Positions 36,323 through 46,350 are shown, counted from the stretch's first letter. The stretch is DNA of 64,000 nt from Novosphingobium sp. Leaf2 (GCF_001421325.1 NZ_LMJY01000001.1:131501-195500); one strand, 5' to 3'. Notes: generated from the sequence alone by a model not told the origin. Numbers and translations are program-made.

Positions 36323-38313
36323 GGGCGCAGGTCCGGCGCGGCGGTCTCTGCTGTGAGCAGGGCGATGGCATCGTCCAGGCTCATCATCTTCTGGTGTTCC
36401 GCGCCCAGCGTGCGCAGCGCCACGGTGCCTTCCTCGGCCTCACGCTTGCCCACCACCAGCAGGTAGGGGACTTTCTGCAGGGAGTGTTCGCGCACCTTGT
36501 AGTTGATCTTCTCGTTGCGCATGTCGGTTTCCACCCGCACCCCGGCGCTCCGCAGCTTGGCGGCAACTTGCGCGCCATAAGCATCGGCGTCCGATACGAT
36601 CGTGGCCACCACCGCCTGCACCGGCGCCAGCCACGCCGGCAGCCTGCCTGCGAAATGCTCGATCAGGATGCCGATGAAACGTTCGTACGAGCCGAAGATC
36701 GCGCGGTGCAGCATTACCGGGCGATGGCGCGCGCCATCTTCGCCCACGTAGCTGGCGTCCAGCCGCTCGGGCAGGACCCGGTCGGACTGGATCGTGCCCA
36801 CCTGCCAGGTGCGCCCGATCGCATCGGTCAGGTGCCATTCCAGCTTGGGCGCATAGAAGGCGCCTTCGCCGGGGAGTTCTTCCCAGCCGTATTCCGGGGT
36901 GGCAAGGCCGGCCTCGACCACCGCGTTGCGCAGCTCGTTTTCGGCCATGTCCCACATGGCATCGGTGCCGAAGCGCTTTTCGGGGCGCAGCGCCAGCTTG
37001 ATGGAATAGGTGAAGCCGAAGTCCTTGTAGATACGGTCCGCCAGTTCGCAGAACGCGCGCACTTCGGCCACGATCTGGTCTTCGCGGCAGAAGATGTGGG
37101 CATCGTCCTGCGTGAACTGGCGCACGCGCATCAGGCCGTGCAGCGCGCCGTGCGGCTCATTGCGATGGCAGCAGCCGTTTTCATACAGGCGCAGCGGCAG
37201 ATCGCGGTAGGACTTGATGCCCTGGCGGAAGATCAGCACGTGTGCCGGGCAGTTCATCGGCTTGAGGGCCATCCACTGCGCGTCGTCCGACACGATCGGG
37301 CCTTCGTCCTCCACGTTGGGCACTTCGTCGGGGATGACGAACATGTTCTCGCGGTACTTGCCCCAGTGACCGGACTGTTCCCACTGGCGCGCGTCCATCA
37401 CCTGCGGGGTCTTGACCTCGCGGTAGCCGGCATCGTCAATCGCGCGGCGCATATAGGCTTCCAGCTCGCGCCAGATCATGTAGCCCTTGGGATGCCAGAA
37501 CACCGAGCCGTGCGCTTCGGCCTGAAGGTGGAACAGGTCCATCTCCGCGCCCAGGCGGCGGTGATCGCGCTTGGCGGCTTCCTCAAGCCGGGTGAGGTGG
37601 GCGCTGAGCTGCTTCTTGTTGAGCCAGCCGGTGCCGTAAATGCGGCTGAGCATCGCGTTGTTCTGGTCGCCGCGCCAATACGCGCCGGACACCCGCGTCA
37701 GCTTGAAGGCGGCCGGGTCCAGCTTGCCGGTGGAGGGCATGTGCGGGCCCCGGCACATGTCCAGCCAGTCGTCGCCCGACCAGTATACCGTCAGCGGCTC
37801 GTCGCCGGGCAGTTGCGCGGCCCATTCGGCCTTGAACGTCTCACCCTGCTGCTTCCAGCGGCTGACCAGCTGTTCGCGGTCCCACACTTCGCGGCGCAGC
37901 GGCTTGTCGGCGGCGATGATGCGGCGCATCTCCGCCTCGATCGCGGGCAGGTCCTCTTCGGTGAAGGGGCGGTCGCGCGGCGCGAAGTCATAGTAAAAGC
38001 CATCGTCGGTGGACGGGCCGAAGGTGATCTGCGTGCCTGGGAACAGCGCCTGCACCGCTTCGGCCAGGATATGCGCAAAGTCGTGCCGCGCCAGTTCCAG
38101 CGCGTCCGCCTCGTCGCGGCTGGTGACCAGCGCGAGCGCGGCATCGCCGGTGAACGGCATCGACAGGTCCACCAATTCACCGTCGATCCGCGCGGCCATC
38201 GCTGCCTTGGCAAGCCCGGGGCCGATCGCGGCGGCCACGTCTGCCGGGGTGGACCCTTGCGGCATCTCGCGCACCGAACCGTCGGGCAGGCTGATCTTGA
38301 ACATTTCGGACAT
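36319..38313 (-). CDS. thrS: Threonyl-tRNA synthetase
   Basis: A 664-residue class II synthetase. In order: TGS domain ([20 protein letters not shown]), second additional domain with [12 protein letters not shown] (HxxxH editing motif), catalytic core with [13 protein letters not shown] (zinc-binding Cys) and [12 protein letters not shown], and the anticodon-binding domain near [21 protein letters not shown] start at ATG 38313; the longer open frame includes an ATG at 38328 and low-complexity sequence. The 355-base gap upstream (38314-38668) shows no leader peptide of Thr codons and no T-box that I can see. Confidence 0.96.
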   Translation of the reverse strand: MSEMFKISLPDGSVREMPQGSTPADVAAAIGPGLAKAAMAARIDGELVDLSMPFTGDAALALVTSRDEADALELARHDFAHILAEAVQALFPGTQITFGPSTDDGFYYDFAPRDRPFTEEDLPAIEAEMRRIIAADKPLRREVWDREQLVSRWKQQGETFKAEWAAQLPGDEPLTVYWSGDDWLDMCRGPHMPSTGKLDPAAFKLTRVSGAYWRGDQNNAMLSRIYGTGWLNKKQLSAHLTRLEEAAKRDHRRLGAEMDLFHLQAEAHGSVFWHPKGYMIWRELEAYMRRAIDDAGYREVKTPQVMDARQWEQSGHWGKYRENMFVIPDEVPNVEDEGPIVSDDAQWMALKPMNCPAHVLIFRQGIKSYRDLPLRLYENGCCHRNEPHGALHGLMRVRQFTQDDAHIFCREDQIVAEVRAFCELADRIYKDFGFTYSIKLALRPEKRFGTDAMWDMAENELRNAVVEAGLATPEYGWEELPGEGAFYAPKLEWHLTDAIGRTWQVGTIQSDRVLPERLDASYVGEDGARHRPVMLHRAIFGSYERFIGILIEHFAGRLPAWLAPVQAVVATIVSDADAYGAQVAAKLRSAGVRVETDMRNEKINYKVREHSLQKVPYLLVVGKREAEEGTVALRTLGAEHQKMMSLDDAIALLTAETAAPDLRP

Positions 38314-38630
38314 CGGCAGTCTTTCCATTACCTGCCGCGCGCCATGGCACAGGCGCGCGCGCGGGTGAAGCGTTGCGCGTCGGGATTGCGGCAGTTTCGG
38401 CAGGGAGGGACGCGGCCTCACCCGAAACCGGGCGACGGCGGCGTTGCGCTTCAGCGCGTGGCCAGCCGTGCCCGCAGGGGCCGGGTAGTGCGCTGGGTGT
38501 GGGTGAGGCGGGGGCTGGGCATGGGCAAGGCAGATAGCGACGCCGACGGGATTTGTCATCAAGCGTGCAGGTGAGTCAACGAAGCACGACAAAGAGTAAA
38601 TGAAACTTGACTCATGTGGCGCCGGGATGT

Positions 38631-38663
38631 CAAACACCCTTTACTAATGACAAAGGGAGTTTG
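38631..38663. promoter_or_regulatory. Imperfect inverted repeat over the leader of the XRE/membrane-protein unit
   Basis: Arms CAAACACCCTTT (38631-38642) and AAAGGGAGTTTG (38652-38663) pair at 11 of 12 positions around 9 bases. The right arm contains the AGGGAG ribosome site of the gene starting at 38669. A second, wider repeat GAGTCAA (38573-38579) / TTGACTC (38607-38613) lies upstream. Either could be the operator of the XRE protein encoded in the unit, or the hairpin could mask the ribosome site in the mRNA. Confidence 0.45.
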
Positions 38664-38668
38664 ATTCG

Positions 38669-38848
38669 ATGCTCTGCGACACTCTGCCCCGCAAAATCGC
38701 CCGCGACTGGGGAATCGCCGTCGGCCTGACGTTCGCGCTCGAAGTCGCCGGCGTCCTGCCGCACTGGACCACGATCGCGGCGATCTGCGCGCTGCCCGTT
38801 CTCGCGGCCGTGCGCACCTATGCCAGCCAGCACAGCATGGAGGGCTGA
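38669..38848 (+). CDS. Small membrane protein, 59 residues (first gene of XRE unit)
   Basis: ATG at 38669 with AGGGAG 10 bases upstream. The product has a short polar start (MLCDTLPRKIARDW), one helix (GIAVGLTFALEVAGVL), a turn and a second hydrophobic stretch (TIAAICALPVLAAV). No family recognised. It ends 4 bases before the next gene, and the four genes from 38669 to 39831 are packed with 4-base or shorter gaps or overlaps, which supports its reality. Confidence 0.6.
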   Translation: MLCDTLPRKIARDWGIAVGLTFALEVAGVLPHWTTIAAICALPVLAAVRTYASQHSMEG

Positions 38849-38852
38849 GGCG

Positions 38853-39443
38853 ATGAGCACCATCACCGCCCCACGCCGCGCCGCGACATTGTGGGGCGCG
38901 GCATTCTTCGTGGGCATGTTTGGCACCGGCATCCTGGCACGACGGCTCGACCTTGGCGCGATCCCGTCCATGCTGGTGATGCTGCCACCCATGCTGCTGC
39001 TGATCCCGCTGGTCCGTTCGTCGGAGCGCGCGCAGGCGGAGTGCGGCGCGTTGTCCGCGGCGACGCGGCGCTACAACCGGCGCGCCATGCTATGGTCGTT
39101 CGGGTATATGGTCCTGCTCGCGGTTTCGGTGATCGCCAACCGCCAGCTGCACCCCGGCGGTCCGCTGCTGTGGCTGCTGGCGGTGCTGCCGGCCTTGCCG
39201 ATCCTCTACCTCATCTGGGCGATGGCCCGCTATCTGGCCGAAGAGCAGGACGAATACTTGCGCATGCGCGTCGTCAACGCCGCGCTGGGGGCCACGGCGC
39301 TGCTGCTGGGGGTGGCGACGGTCTGGGGTTTTCTGGAAACCTTCCACGTGGTTGACCATGTGCCGGGCTGGATGGCGGTGCCGGTGTGGGCGGTGGGGCT
39401 TGGCATCGGCAGCGCGATCGGCCGGTGGAGGGACAGCCGGTGA
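38853..39443 (+). CDS. Integral membrane protein, six helices, unknown function
   Basis: A 196-residue protein; ATG at 38853 follows the previous stop by 4 bases. Hydrophobic segments fall at about residues 10-30, 38-55, 82-100, 107-128, 146-165 and 172-190. RSSERAQAECGALSAATRRY and ARYLAEEQDEYLRMRVV are soluble loops. The pairing of such a protein with a short XRE regulator is common in bacteria, but I know no function. It overlaps the XRE gene as GTGA. Confidence 0.72.
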   Translation: MSTITAPRRAATLWGAAFFVGMFGTGILARRLDLGAIPSMLVMLPPMLLLIPLVRSSERAQAECGALSAATRRYNRRAMLWSFGYMVLLAVSVIANRQLHPGGPLLWLLAVLPALPILYLIWAMARYLAEEQDEYLRMRVVNAALGATALLLGVATVWGFLETFHVVDHVPGWMAVPVWAVGLGIGSAIGRWRDSR

Positions 39444-39634
39444 AGAACCGCCTCAAGGTGCTGCGCGCCGAGCGCGGGTGGAGCCAGCAGGATCTGGCAG
39501 AGCGGCTGGAAGTTTCCCGCCAGAGCGTCAATGCGATCGAGACCGGGCGCTACGATCCCTCGTTGCCATTGGCCTTCCGCATCGCCGATCTGTTCGGTAT
39601 GGCGATCGAAGACATATTCCAAAGGGGGGAATGA
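39440..39634 (+). CDS. Short XRE-family transcriptional regulator
   Basis: A 64-residue stand-alone helix-turn-helix starting at GTG 39440 (overlap GTGA with the gene before). RLKVLRAERGWSQQDLAERL and VSRQSVNAIETGRYDPSLPL are the recognition core, and IADLFGMAIEDIFQ closes it. This is the small YgzD/SinR-like type that usually represses its own operon together with a membrane partner. No ligand domain is present. Confidence 0.9.
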   Translation: MKNRLKVLRAERGWSQQDLAERLEVSRQSVNAIETGRYDPSLPLAFRIADLFGMAIEDIFQRGE

Positions 39635-39831
39635 TGGCGGCAAATTTGCACCCGCGCAGAAAAGCGGCGCTGATCGGCGCCGGGGTTGCCATCGCAGTGG
39701 GCGTGGTTGTCGCGATGGATGTTTTCCAGTCCGGGACGAGCCCCCGCGTATCAGCCCCGCAGCAGTTGTTTGGAACGATCCGGCCCGATGGAAAGCTGGT
39801 GCTGCGGGTGATGGCGCCCAAGCTCTATTGA
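39634..39831 (+). CDS. Small single-helix membrane protein (last gene of XRE unit)
   Basis: A 65-residue product from the second of two tandem ATGs (39631 and 39634); AAAGGGGGGA sits just upstream and is better spaced for the second. Basic start HPRRKAAL, one helix (IGAGVAIAVGVVVAMDVF), then a periplasmic tail ending LVLRVMAPKLY. Unrecognised. The first A of its ATG is the last base of the XRE stop. Confidence 0.6.
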   Translation: MAANLHPRRKAALIGAGVAIAVGVVVAMDVFQSGTSPRVSAPQQLFGTIRPDGKLVLRVMAPKLY

Positions 39832-39920
39832 GGGGAGTATAACTGCCGCACAATCCCTCAGCTTTGGTCTCGATGTCTGCTTTCGCCCCAACAGCGGACC
39901 TTGCCTCTCAGTCGCGCTGA

Positions 39921-40832
39921 TTAGTAAATCCCTTTGCTGACCGTGAAGTCGGCCTCTCGAAGTTTGGCGAGCAAGCTATTGGGACCAACTAGGTGGTAGA
40001 GTCCGACAACGACCATCGTTGGCTTCGGCTCGTCCAGCATCGCCTCGAACCGCCGCACCCACGCTAGATTACGATCTGCGGTGAGTTTCATATACAACTC
40101 TGGATAGCTGCGACGCTCGTACTCGACGAACGCCTCGACCGGCGCAATCCGGCCGGCCAGCCAACTGCGAGACAATCGCTCGCAGCCATCTCGCCCGAGC
40201 AGGACGCCATCGACAGCGAAACACAGGAATTGGGTTTCTTGGATCGGTGACATGCCGCCAAACCATGAAAAGACGTCGTCTTTGGTCGCGAACTCGCTGG
40301 CGAGGGGAATGCCTGCGTTCTTCGCTTGAGCGCTTAGAACGGTATTTGCAGATGCGCCCGTCAGACCGAATGCGTTGTAGCCAGCATCTTCGAGCGTCGC
40401 GCCTACTAGCCAGGGTCGAATGCCAACGAACTCTGCAAGGTTCACCTTTGCGCTGACGGCCGCTCGCTCCAGCCGAGATTCCTGGCTTGGTGACAGCAAG
40501 CCTAGAGGTGAAGGCGACGCGGACATACCGAATCTCTTCACCAGCGCGGCAGTTGACTCGCGGTAAGTTTGGTTCGTCTCGGTCCAGAGCTTGCCGCACC
40601 GAAGCAGCAGCGCTTCGACTGCTGGCACATGCCAAGCTTGGGGGCGCGGCAGAGTTTCTCCCAAGAGATAGACGCTTCTTCCTCGCTTGCGGACCGTCCA
40701 GATCGGTACCGAGGCGTCGGGAGTTGCCCAGGCTACTGTTGGGAGAGCGGCAGCGCCTACGGCAAGGAAGCTATGACGAATGAAGCAGCGCCGACTGGAG
40801 GTCGGAGCATGTAAAATCATGGAACGTCTCAT
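39921..40832 (-). CDS. TraB/GumN family exported protein
   Basis: With the ATG at 40832 the protein (303 residues) starts with a twin-arginine-like signal, SSRRCFIRHSFLAVGAAALP ending TVAWA. The body shows the TraB/GumN pattern: VYLLGETLPRPQAW near the N-terminus, WTETNQTYRES, and the C-terminal VVVGLYHLVGPNSLLAKLRE. Such proteins are proposed metalloproteases of the Tiki/TraB superfamily, acting outside the cytoplasm. The gene is visibly less GC-rich than its neighbours, with many A/T third positions, suggesting a different history. Start could also be ATG 40820. Confidence 0.82.
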   Translation of the reverse strand: MRRSMILHAPTSSRRCFIRHSFLAVGAAALPTVAWATPDASVPIWTVRKRGRSVYLLGETLPRPQAWHVPAVEALLLRCGKLWTETNQTYRESTAALVKRFGMSASPSPLGLLSPSQESRLERAAVSAKVNLAEFVGIRPWLVGATLEDAGYNAFGLTGASANTVLSAQAKNAGIPLASEFATKDDVFSWFGGMSPIQETQFLCFAVDGVLLGRDGCERLSRSWLAGRIAPVEAFVEYERRSYPELYMKLTADRNLAWVRRFEAMLDEPKPTMVVVGLYHLVGPNSLLAKLREADFTVSKGIY

Positions 40833-40959
40833 GGTGTGTTGGTACACAAACACACATGGTACGACAACTGACGCGAGGGCGGCTATATCCTTGCCGCCAG
40901 CGGCGGACATTCGCCGGTGAAGCCTGACCCAAACGTCTGCTAACCACCAAAACCAGCCC

Positions 40960-42186
40960 CTACACCAGCTCCTTCAGCGGCACCCCCGCGTCCGCCAGCG
41001 CATCCACGTCAGGCGTGGCGCCGGCTTCCACCAGCTTGCGGCCCTGTACGTAGTCTTTCACCGCGTTCACGCAGTCCAGCGCCACCACGCGGCCTTGCTT
41101 CAGGTACACCACCGAGAAGCTGCGCGTATCCGGATCACCGCGCACCACGGCCTGATCATAGCCCATGTTGATGCCGGCGGTCTGCAGCTTGAGGTCGTAC
41201 TGGTTGGACCAGAACCATGGGAACGCCTTGTAGGGCTTGGCATCGCCGCAAATCGCCTTGGCGACGCAAGTGCCCATGTCGTTGGCGTTCTGCACCGATT
41301 CGACGCGCATTACATTGCCGCCCGCGAAATCGCAGGCGAACGCCGCGCAATCGCCGATGGCGTAGACATCGGGCAGCGTGGTGCGGCAGTATTCGTCCAC
41401 GTCCACGCCGTTCGCGCCCGATGCGCCTGCCGCGATGAGCGGGCCTACCGCGGGCACAATGCCGATCCCCACGATCACCGCCTGCGCCGGCACGATCTCA
41501 CCGTCCGCCAGCTTCACGCCGGTGACGCGGTGGCCGTTGCCTTCCAGGCAATCGACGGCAACGCCGGTACGCAGATCCACGCCGTGATCGCGATGTTCCT
41601 TCTGGTAGAAAGCGGACAATTCCTCTCCGGCGACCCGCGCCAGCACGCGCGGAAGCGCTTCCAGAAGGGTAACCTGCAGGCCCATCTTCGACAGCACCGC
41701 CGCCGCTTCCAGCCCGATATAGCCGCCGCCGATGACAACGACCTTTTTGGTCCCCGCGTCGATCTCCGCCATCAGCGTATCGCAGTCCTCGCGGGTGCGC
41801 ACCGCGTGGACGCCGGCCAGTTCCGATCCCGCACATGACAGCCGGCGCGGATCGCCGCCCGTGGCCCACACCAGCTTATCATACCCGAAGCTCTCACCGC
41901 CCGACAGCGTGAGCACCTTGGCCTGCGGATCGACGCCCACCACTTCGGTGCTGAGCTTGAAGGTGACTTCCTTGTCCGCCCAGAAGGTGGGCGGGCGGAT
42001 ATACAGGCGGTCGAACGTCTTTTCCCGCGCGAAGTATTCCTTGGACAAGGGTGGGCGTTCGTACGGATGCTCCGCCTCGCGTCCGACAACGGTTATGGTT
42101 CCGGTGAACCCGTTCTGGCGCAAGGCGAGGGCGCATTGGGCCCCGCCGTGTCCCGCTCCCACGATGACGACGTCTGCTTTTTCCAT
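40960..42186 (-). CDS. FAD-dependent ferredoxin reductase (ArR-like)
   Basis: The 408-residue protein has the two-dinucleotide fold of the oxygenase-coupled NADH-dependent ferredoxin reductases: FAD site [24 protein letters not shown] site [20 protein letters not shown], and the second FAD site [13 protein letters not shown]. By memory it is very close over its whole length to Novosphingobium aromaticivorans ArR, which feeds electrons through ferredoxin Arx to CYP101/CYP111 P450s. No P450 or ferredoxin gene is adjacent. It follows, on the same strand, a luciferase-like monooxygenase gene that starts 1 kb upstream. Confidence 0.93.
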   Translation of the reverse strand: MEKADVVIVGAGHGGAQCALALRQNGFTGTITVVGREAEHPYERPPLSKEYFAREKTFDRLYIRPPTFWADKEVTFKLSTEVVGVDPQAKVLTLSGGESFGYDKLVWATGGDPRRLSCAGSELAGVHAVRTREDCDTLMAEIDAGTKKVVVIGGGYIGLEAAAVLSKMGLQVTLLEALPRVLARVAGEELSAFYQKEHRDHGVDLRTGVAVDCLEGNGHRVTGVKLADGEIVPAQAVIVGIGIVPAVGPLIAAGASGANGVDVDEYCRTTLPDVYAIGDCAAFACDFAGGNVMRVESVQNANDMGTCVAKAICGDAKPYKAFPWFWSNQYDLKLQTAGINMGYDQAVVRGDPDTRSFSVVYLKQGRVVALDCVNAVKDYVQGRKLVEAGATPDVDALADAGVPLKELV

Positions 42187-42219
42187 GGCCCGGTCAGTTC
42201 TCGCAATTTTCGGGTGCGG

Positions 42220-43224
42220 TCAATGGGCGGGACATGAATTTAGTTGCTTGCACGCGTCCATCGTCAATTCCAGGGACCGGATCTGGGCTGCGGGATCATA
42301 GGTTGCGATGCTGACGATCAGCTCGTCCGCCTGAACGCGTGCGGCGAACGCTTCCAGCTGTTCGCGCACCATATCGGGTGTCCCCACCGCGCTGACGGAG
42401 CGTACTTGCTCCAGCATTGCGCGCGCCGGGGCGGGCAAGCCGGCGCGGTAATCGCGGACTGGCGGCTTCAGCCGACCGGGCGTGCCACTGCGCAAAGCGA
42501 CGAAGCTCTGGTCCGTGGACGAGGAAAGGTAATGCGCCTCCTCTTCGGTATCCGCCGCCACGACATTGATCGCGGCCATGAAATGCGGGCGATCGAGCCG
42601 CTCGGAAGGCTGGAACCGGTCGCGGTAGACGCGCGCCGCCTCATCCAGCGCGCCGGGCGCGAAGTGGGAGGCGAAAGCATAGGGCAGGCCCAGCATCGCT
42701 GCCAGTTGCGCACCGAACAGGCTGGAGCCCAGGATCCACATCTCCACATCGGCGCCCGCCGCCTGGGGGGAGGGCACGCCGCCTGCCGCCTGGCCAGCAA
42801 AGCGCGCCTGCAGCTCCACCACATCGTTGGGAAACCGCTCCGCCGCCGCATGGATGTCCTTGCGCAGGGCCTGCGCCAGCCGGCCATCGGCACCCGGAGC
42901 GCGGCCAAGGCCAAGGTCCACCCGGCCCGGAAACAGCGCGGCTAGCGTGCCGAATTGCTCGGCGATGACGTACGGCGTGTGGTTGGGCAGCATGATCCCG
43001 CCCGACCCGATGCGGATCGTCGACGTGGCGTTGCCCAGATGGGCCAGCACCACGGAGGTTGCACCGCCCGCGATCCCGTCCATCCCGTGATGCTCGGCCA
43101 CCCAGTAGCGGGCGTAGCCCGCACGTTCGGCGGCCTGCGCCGTCTTCACGGTGATGTCGAGCGCCTGCGCCACGGTGCCGCCTTCGCGGACGGTGACAAG
43201 GTCGAGAACGGAAAGCGGGATCAT
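42220..43224 (-). CDS. LLM-class (luciferase-like) flavin-dependent oxidoreductase
   Basis: A 334-residue protein with the family opening [60 protein letters not shown] and [15 protein letters not shown]. These mark the MsnO8/YhbW-type group of bacterial luciferase-like monooxygenases, which use FMNH2 and O2 on unknown substrates. It ends 33 bases before the ferredoxin reductase, so the two may be co-transcribed, and begins 9 bases after the TPR gene. Confidence 0.92.
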   Translation of the reverse strand: MIPLSVLDLVTVREGGTVAQALDITVKTAQAAERAGYARYWVAEHHGMDGIAGGATSVVLAHLGNATSTIRIGSGGIMLPNHTPYVIAEQFGTLAALFPGRVDLGLGRAPGADGRLAQALRKDIHAAAERFPNDVVELQARFAGQAAGGVPSPQAAGADVEMWILGSSLFGAQLAAMLGLPYAFASHFAPGALDEAARVYRDRFQPSERLDRPHFMAAINVVAADTEEEAHYLSSSTDQSFVALRSGTPGRLKPPVRDYRAGLPAPARAMLEQVRSVSAVGTPDMVREQLEAFAARVQADELIVSIATYDPAAQIRSLELTMDACKQLNSCPAH

Positions 43225-43233
43225 GATCGTTTC

Positions 43234-44124
43234 CTATTTGGCTGCTGCGCCCGGCGTCTTTTCCGGGCCAAGCTGCGAGAGATATTGTTTGGCGGTGGCG
43301 GCCGCATCGCTGCCGGGGCCGGCGGCAAGCACCGAGTTCCAACTGCGCCGCGCCGCCGCCTCGTTATGCGACAGCATGGCGATCACGCCGGCTTCCAGTC
43401 CGATCTCCGGGTCTTGCGGCGCAAGGGTGGCGGCTTTTTCGATCTGCGCCTGCGCCTGCGCCAGATTGTTCTGGCGGCGAGACAACGTGGCGGACAGCAG
43501 CCATGCTTGCGCATTATCCGGCTGCGCGGCGCGCGCTTCGGCAAGCGCGGCGGCGGCCTCGTCCGGCTGCTTGACCGCGACCAGCGCGCGCGCCCGGTCC
43601 AGCGCGATCGAGGCGGTGAGGTCCGCATCGGCGACGATCTTGGCATCGGTGGCGGCAGGGGCCAGCAGCGACAGCGCCTGCCCCGGCTGCCCCGCCGCCA
43701 GCGCAGCATTGCCCGCCATCGCGCCCAAGCGCGCCCGGCTGGCATGATCTTCGGGCGCGGCCGCATCGCGGGCATTGGCAAAGGCGGTGCGCGCCTCGTC
43801 CCACTGGCCCAGATCGCTCAGCGCCACGCCAAGGCACAGGCCGGCGCGCACCTTTTCGCGGCCCACGGCATCGCCAAGCGCGCTGCGGGCCAGTTCGGCG
43901 GACTTTTCTGGGTCTGCTTCCACCGCGCTCATGCAGCCGGTGTTGCTGCGCGCCGTGGGCATCGCCACGCTCTGCGTCTCACGCGCGCGCTTGGCGGCCT
44001 CGGCGTCCTTCTTCTCGATGATTTCGAGCGGCAGTTGCGAGGCATAGGGGCTGGCATTGCTCGGCAGCGAGGACGCGGGGCCGACCTGGGCGAACAGCGG
44101 CAGGAGGAAAAACAGCGAGGACAT
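43234..44124 (-). CDS. Exported tetratricopeptide-repeat protein
   Basis: The 296-residue protein has a hydrophobic start (MSSLFFLLPLFAQVG) that looks like a signal peptide and then TPR helices: KVRAGLCLGVALSDLGQWDE, LAAGQPGQALSLLAPAA, DEAAAALAEARAAQPDNAQA and NNLAQAQAQIEKAATLAPQD. Probably a periplasmic scaffold. Between an alpha/beta hydrolase gene (6 bases upstream) and the LLM gene (9 bases downstream), it is part of a four- or five-gene minus-strand run. Confidence 0.82.
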   Translation of the reverse strand: MSSLFFLLPLFAQVGPASSLPSNASPYASQLPLEIIEKKDAEAAKRARETQSVAMPTARSNTGCMSAVEADPEKSAELARSALGDAVGREKVRAGLCLGVALSDLGQWDEARTAFANARDAAAPEDHASRARLGAMAGNAALAAGQPGQALSLLAPAATDAKIVADADLTASIALDRARALVAVKQPDEAAAALAEARAAQPDNAQAWLLSATLSRRQNNLAQAQAQIEKAATLAPQDPEIGLEAGVIAMLSHNEAAARRSWNSVLAAGPGSDAAATAKQYLSQLGPEKTPGAAAK

Positions 44125-44130
44125 GGCAGA

Positions 44131-44904
44131 TCAGGACTCCGGTGAGGCCGCCGGCGCGCGCGGCAGCACCAGTTCGGCCACCGTGCGCAGCAGCAGGCGA
44201 ATATCGGCATCGCGCGACAGGCGGTGATCGCCGTCCTTGATCAGCGTGACCTGCACATCGGCTGAACGCAGCCGCTCCGCCAGCTGGAGGGATACGTCAT
44301 ACGGCACGTCCGCATCGCGCTGGCCGTGGAGCAGGCGCACAGGGCAGTCTATCGCGATATCGGTGTCCAGCATCAGGTTGGCCTGCCCATCCGCCCAAAA
44401 GCCGGGATGGGTGGGCGTGGGTTCGGGGCCATAGGGGTTGTCCTCGAAGATGGTCTCGCCATCGGCCAGCAACGCCTTGTCCATTTGCGCGACGCCCCAG
44501 TCGGTAAAGTCCGGCGCGGCGGCAATGCCCACCAGCCCGGCCAGCCGATCGCCCAGCGCCTGCCCCACCAGCAGCATCAGCCACCCGCCCATCGACGAGC
44601 CGACCAGCACGACCTTCTCGTCGGTCTCCAGCGCGGCAACCAGCGCCAGCACTTCGTCCTTCCAGCGCGACAGCGTGCCTTCGCCAAAAAAGCCCGGACT
44701 TTCCCCGCAGCCCGAATAATCGAACAGCAGGCACGGCAGGCCGCTGTCGCGCGCCATCTCGAACAGCGCGGCGGCCTTGGAACCGGCCATGTCGGACATG
44801 TAGCCGGGCAGGAACACGATCACCGGGCCGGGGCCGGGGGTAAAGCGGTAGGCGATGGAACGCCCATCGGACAGATCGAGAAAGCGCGTGTCGGTCATCA
44901 CCAT
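44131..44904 (-). CDS. Alpha/beta hydrolase, ABHD10-like
   Basis: The 257-residue protein shows the nucleophile elbow VLVGSSMGGWLMLL, an oxyanion region FLPGYMSDMAGSKA and CLLFDYSGCGESPG, a late Asp in LLHGQRDADVPYD and the catalytic His in IKDGDHRLSRD. The GSSMGGW elbow and SDMxGxKA motif are typical of the ABHD10 group of acyl-protein thioesterases/esterases. I use ATG 44904; ATG 44898 and an upstream ATG at 44940 are possible. Confidence 0.88.
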   Translation of the reverse strand: MVMTDTRFLDLSDGRSIAYRFTPGPGPVIVFLPGYMSDMAGSKAAALFEMARDSGLPCLLFDYSGCGESPGFFGEGTLSRWKDEVLALVAALETDEKVVLVGSSMGGWLMLLVGQALGDRLAGLVGIAAAPDFTDWGVAQMDKALLADGETIFEDNPYGPEPTPTHPGFWADGQANLMLDTDIAIDCPVRLLHGQRDADVPYDVSLQLAERLRSADVQVTLIKDGDHRLSRDADIRLLLRTVAELVLPRAPAASPES

Positions 44905-45015
44905 CTTAGTGGGAACGGCGCGGCGCAAGGGCAAGGCCATACCGGACGACGATAGGGCTGGACGGGCAGGCCGTAATCCGATCTTAAAGCCTCCCCGCCA
45001 TTATCCAGGCCGTCC

Positions 45016-46350
45016 ATGAGCGCCAAGGTCATCCACTTTCCCGCCCGTCCCTCCAGGCTTGCCCTGAAGCTGGAGTGGTTCGCCACCGATCGTTCGGTGT
45101 TGCTGGGGATATGGGCACTGTATTTCGCCCTGCGCGCCGTGGTGCTGCTGATCGATGTTGCGCCCATATCTGACGCGGAATGGTATTTCGCCCGCGCCGC
45201 CAGCCTGGCTGCGGGTAACGGCTACCTCGATAATTCCGGTGCGCCCACCGCTTTCTGGCCGCCGGGCTGGCCGATCGCGCTGAGCCTGGTGTTCTCACAG
45301 TTCGGGGTATCGACGGTTTCGCTCGGCCTGTTCAACCTTGTGAGCGCGATGCTGATCGGGGTGATGACGCTGGCGCTGGGGCGGCGCCTGTTCGGATCGG
45401 AAGGCGCCGCGCGCGCCGGGCTGCTGGCGTTGGCGGTCTATCCCAACGCCATCGGCTATGTGCCGCTGGCGCTGACGGAGGTGTTCTACACCGCGCTGCT
45501 GATGGCCGGGTGCTGGGCGGTGGTGACCCGCACCAACCGCTGGCAGCTGGTCGGCGCAGGGCTGCTGTTCGGGCTGGCCACGCTGGTAAAGGCGCAGACG
45601 CTGGTGGTGGTGCCGCTGCTGTTCGCGATCGACTGCATGCGCGCCGGCAATCTGTGGCAGCGCCTGCCGCGCCTGCTGGTGGACGGGCTGATCGTGGTGG
45701 CGGTGGCGGGCCTGGCGGTCGTGCCCTGGTCGATCCGCAACCATGCGCAGCTGGGCCACTGGGTGGCCGTGTCCACCAACGGCGGCTACACGCTGCTGAC
45801 GGGCAACCACGATACCGCGACCGGCGATTACACGCCCGATGCGCCGGTGGTCAAAGCGCTGATGGCCAAGCCCAGGCTCGACGAAGTGACCCGCGATGCG
45901 CAGGCCCGGCAACTGGGCATGGCGTGGATCACCCAGCATCCTGACAGGTTCGCCCGGCTGATCCCGAAGAAGCTTGCCCGGCTATGGCTGCCGGACGGGG
46001 AGGCGGAATGGGCCTATCAGGGCGGCGCGCCCGGATACGCGCGGTTCGCACTGGTCTATCGCGGTGCGCGCGCGCTCAATCAGGGGTATTACGCGCTGCT
46101 GATGCTGGCATTCGGCGCGGCGTTCTTCGTGATGATCGCCCGGCGCCGGCGCGACGGTCAGCGCTGGATCGGCTGGTGGCTGCTGCCTTACGGCATCGCG
46201 CTGTATCCCACGCTGATCTGCGTGGTGTTTTCCGGCCAGTCGCGCTTTCATTACCCGGTGATGCCGTGGGTGTGCATGACGGCAGGGTGGCTGATAGTGA
46301 CGTCCCTGGGGCGGATCAGCGAAAGGCGGGCGAAGCCGACGCTGCACTGA
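45016..46350 (+). CDS. GT39/ArnT-like membrane glycosyltransferase
   Basis: A 444-residue polytopic protein. The DAEWYFARAASLAAGNGYLD motif after the first helix holds the catalytic Asp typical of GT-C enzymes (PMT/ArnT fold), followed by PTAFWPPGWPIALSL and about ten hydrophobic helices, with TEVFYTALLMAGCWAVV and PWSIRNHAQLGHWVAVSTNG conserved among such proteins. It should move a sugar from a polyprenyl-phosphate donor to a protein or lipid acceptor in the periplasm. Monocistronic. Confidence 0.85.
   Translation: MSAKVIHFPARPSRLALKLEWFATDRSVLLGIWALYFALRAVVLLIDVAPISDAEWYFARAASLAAGNGYLDNSGAPTAFWPPGWPIALSLVFSQFGVSTVSLGLFNLVSAMLIGVMTLALGRRLFGSEGAARAGLLALAVYPNAIGYVPLALTEVFYTALLMAGCWAVVTRTNRWQLVGAGLLFGLATLVKAQTLVVVPLLFAIDCMRAGNLWQRLPRLLVDGLIVVAVAGLAVVPWSIRNHAQLGHWVAVSTNGGYTLLTGNHDTATGDYTPDAPVVKALMAKPRLDEVTRDAQARQLGMAWITQHPDRFARLIPKKLARLWLPDGEAEWAYQGGAPGYARFALVYRGARALNQGYYALLMLAFGAAFFVMIARRRRDGQRWIGWWLLPYGIALYPTLICVVFSGQSRFHYPVMPWVCMTAGWLIVTSLGRISERRAKPTLH

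Noticed and set aside
36394-38574. 726-codon open frame on the plus strand opposite thrS
   Set aside because: thrS motifs on the minus strand are unambiguous; the opposite frame is compositional noise.
38314-38668. Possible leader peptide or T-box riboswitch for thrS
   Set aside because: No run of Thr codons with a ribosome site and no T-box-like sequence; T-boxes are not expected in this group.
40860-40959. Third copy of the intergenic repeat near GCGGCGGACATTCG
   Set aside because: Only a few bases resemble the core; not enough to call a copy.
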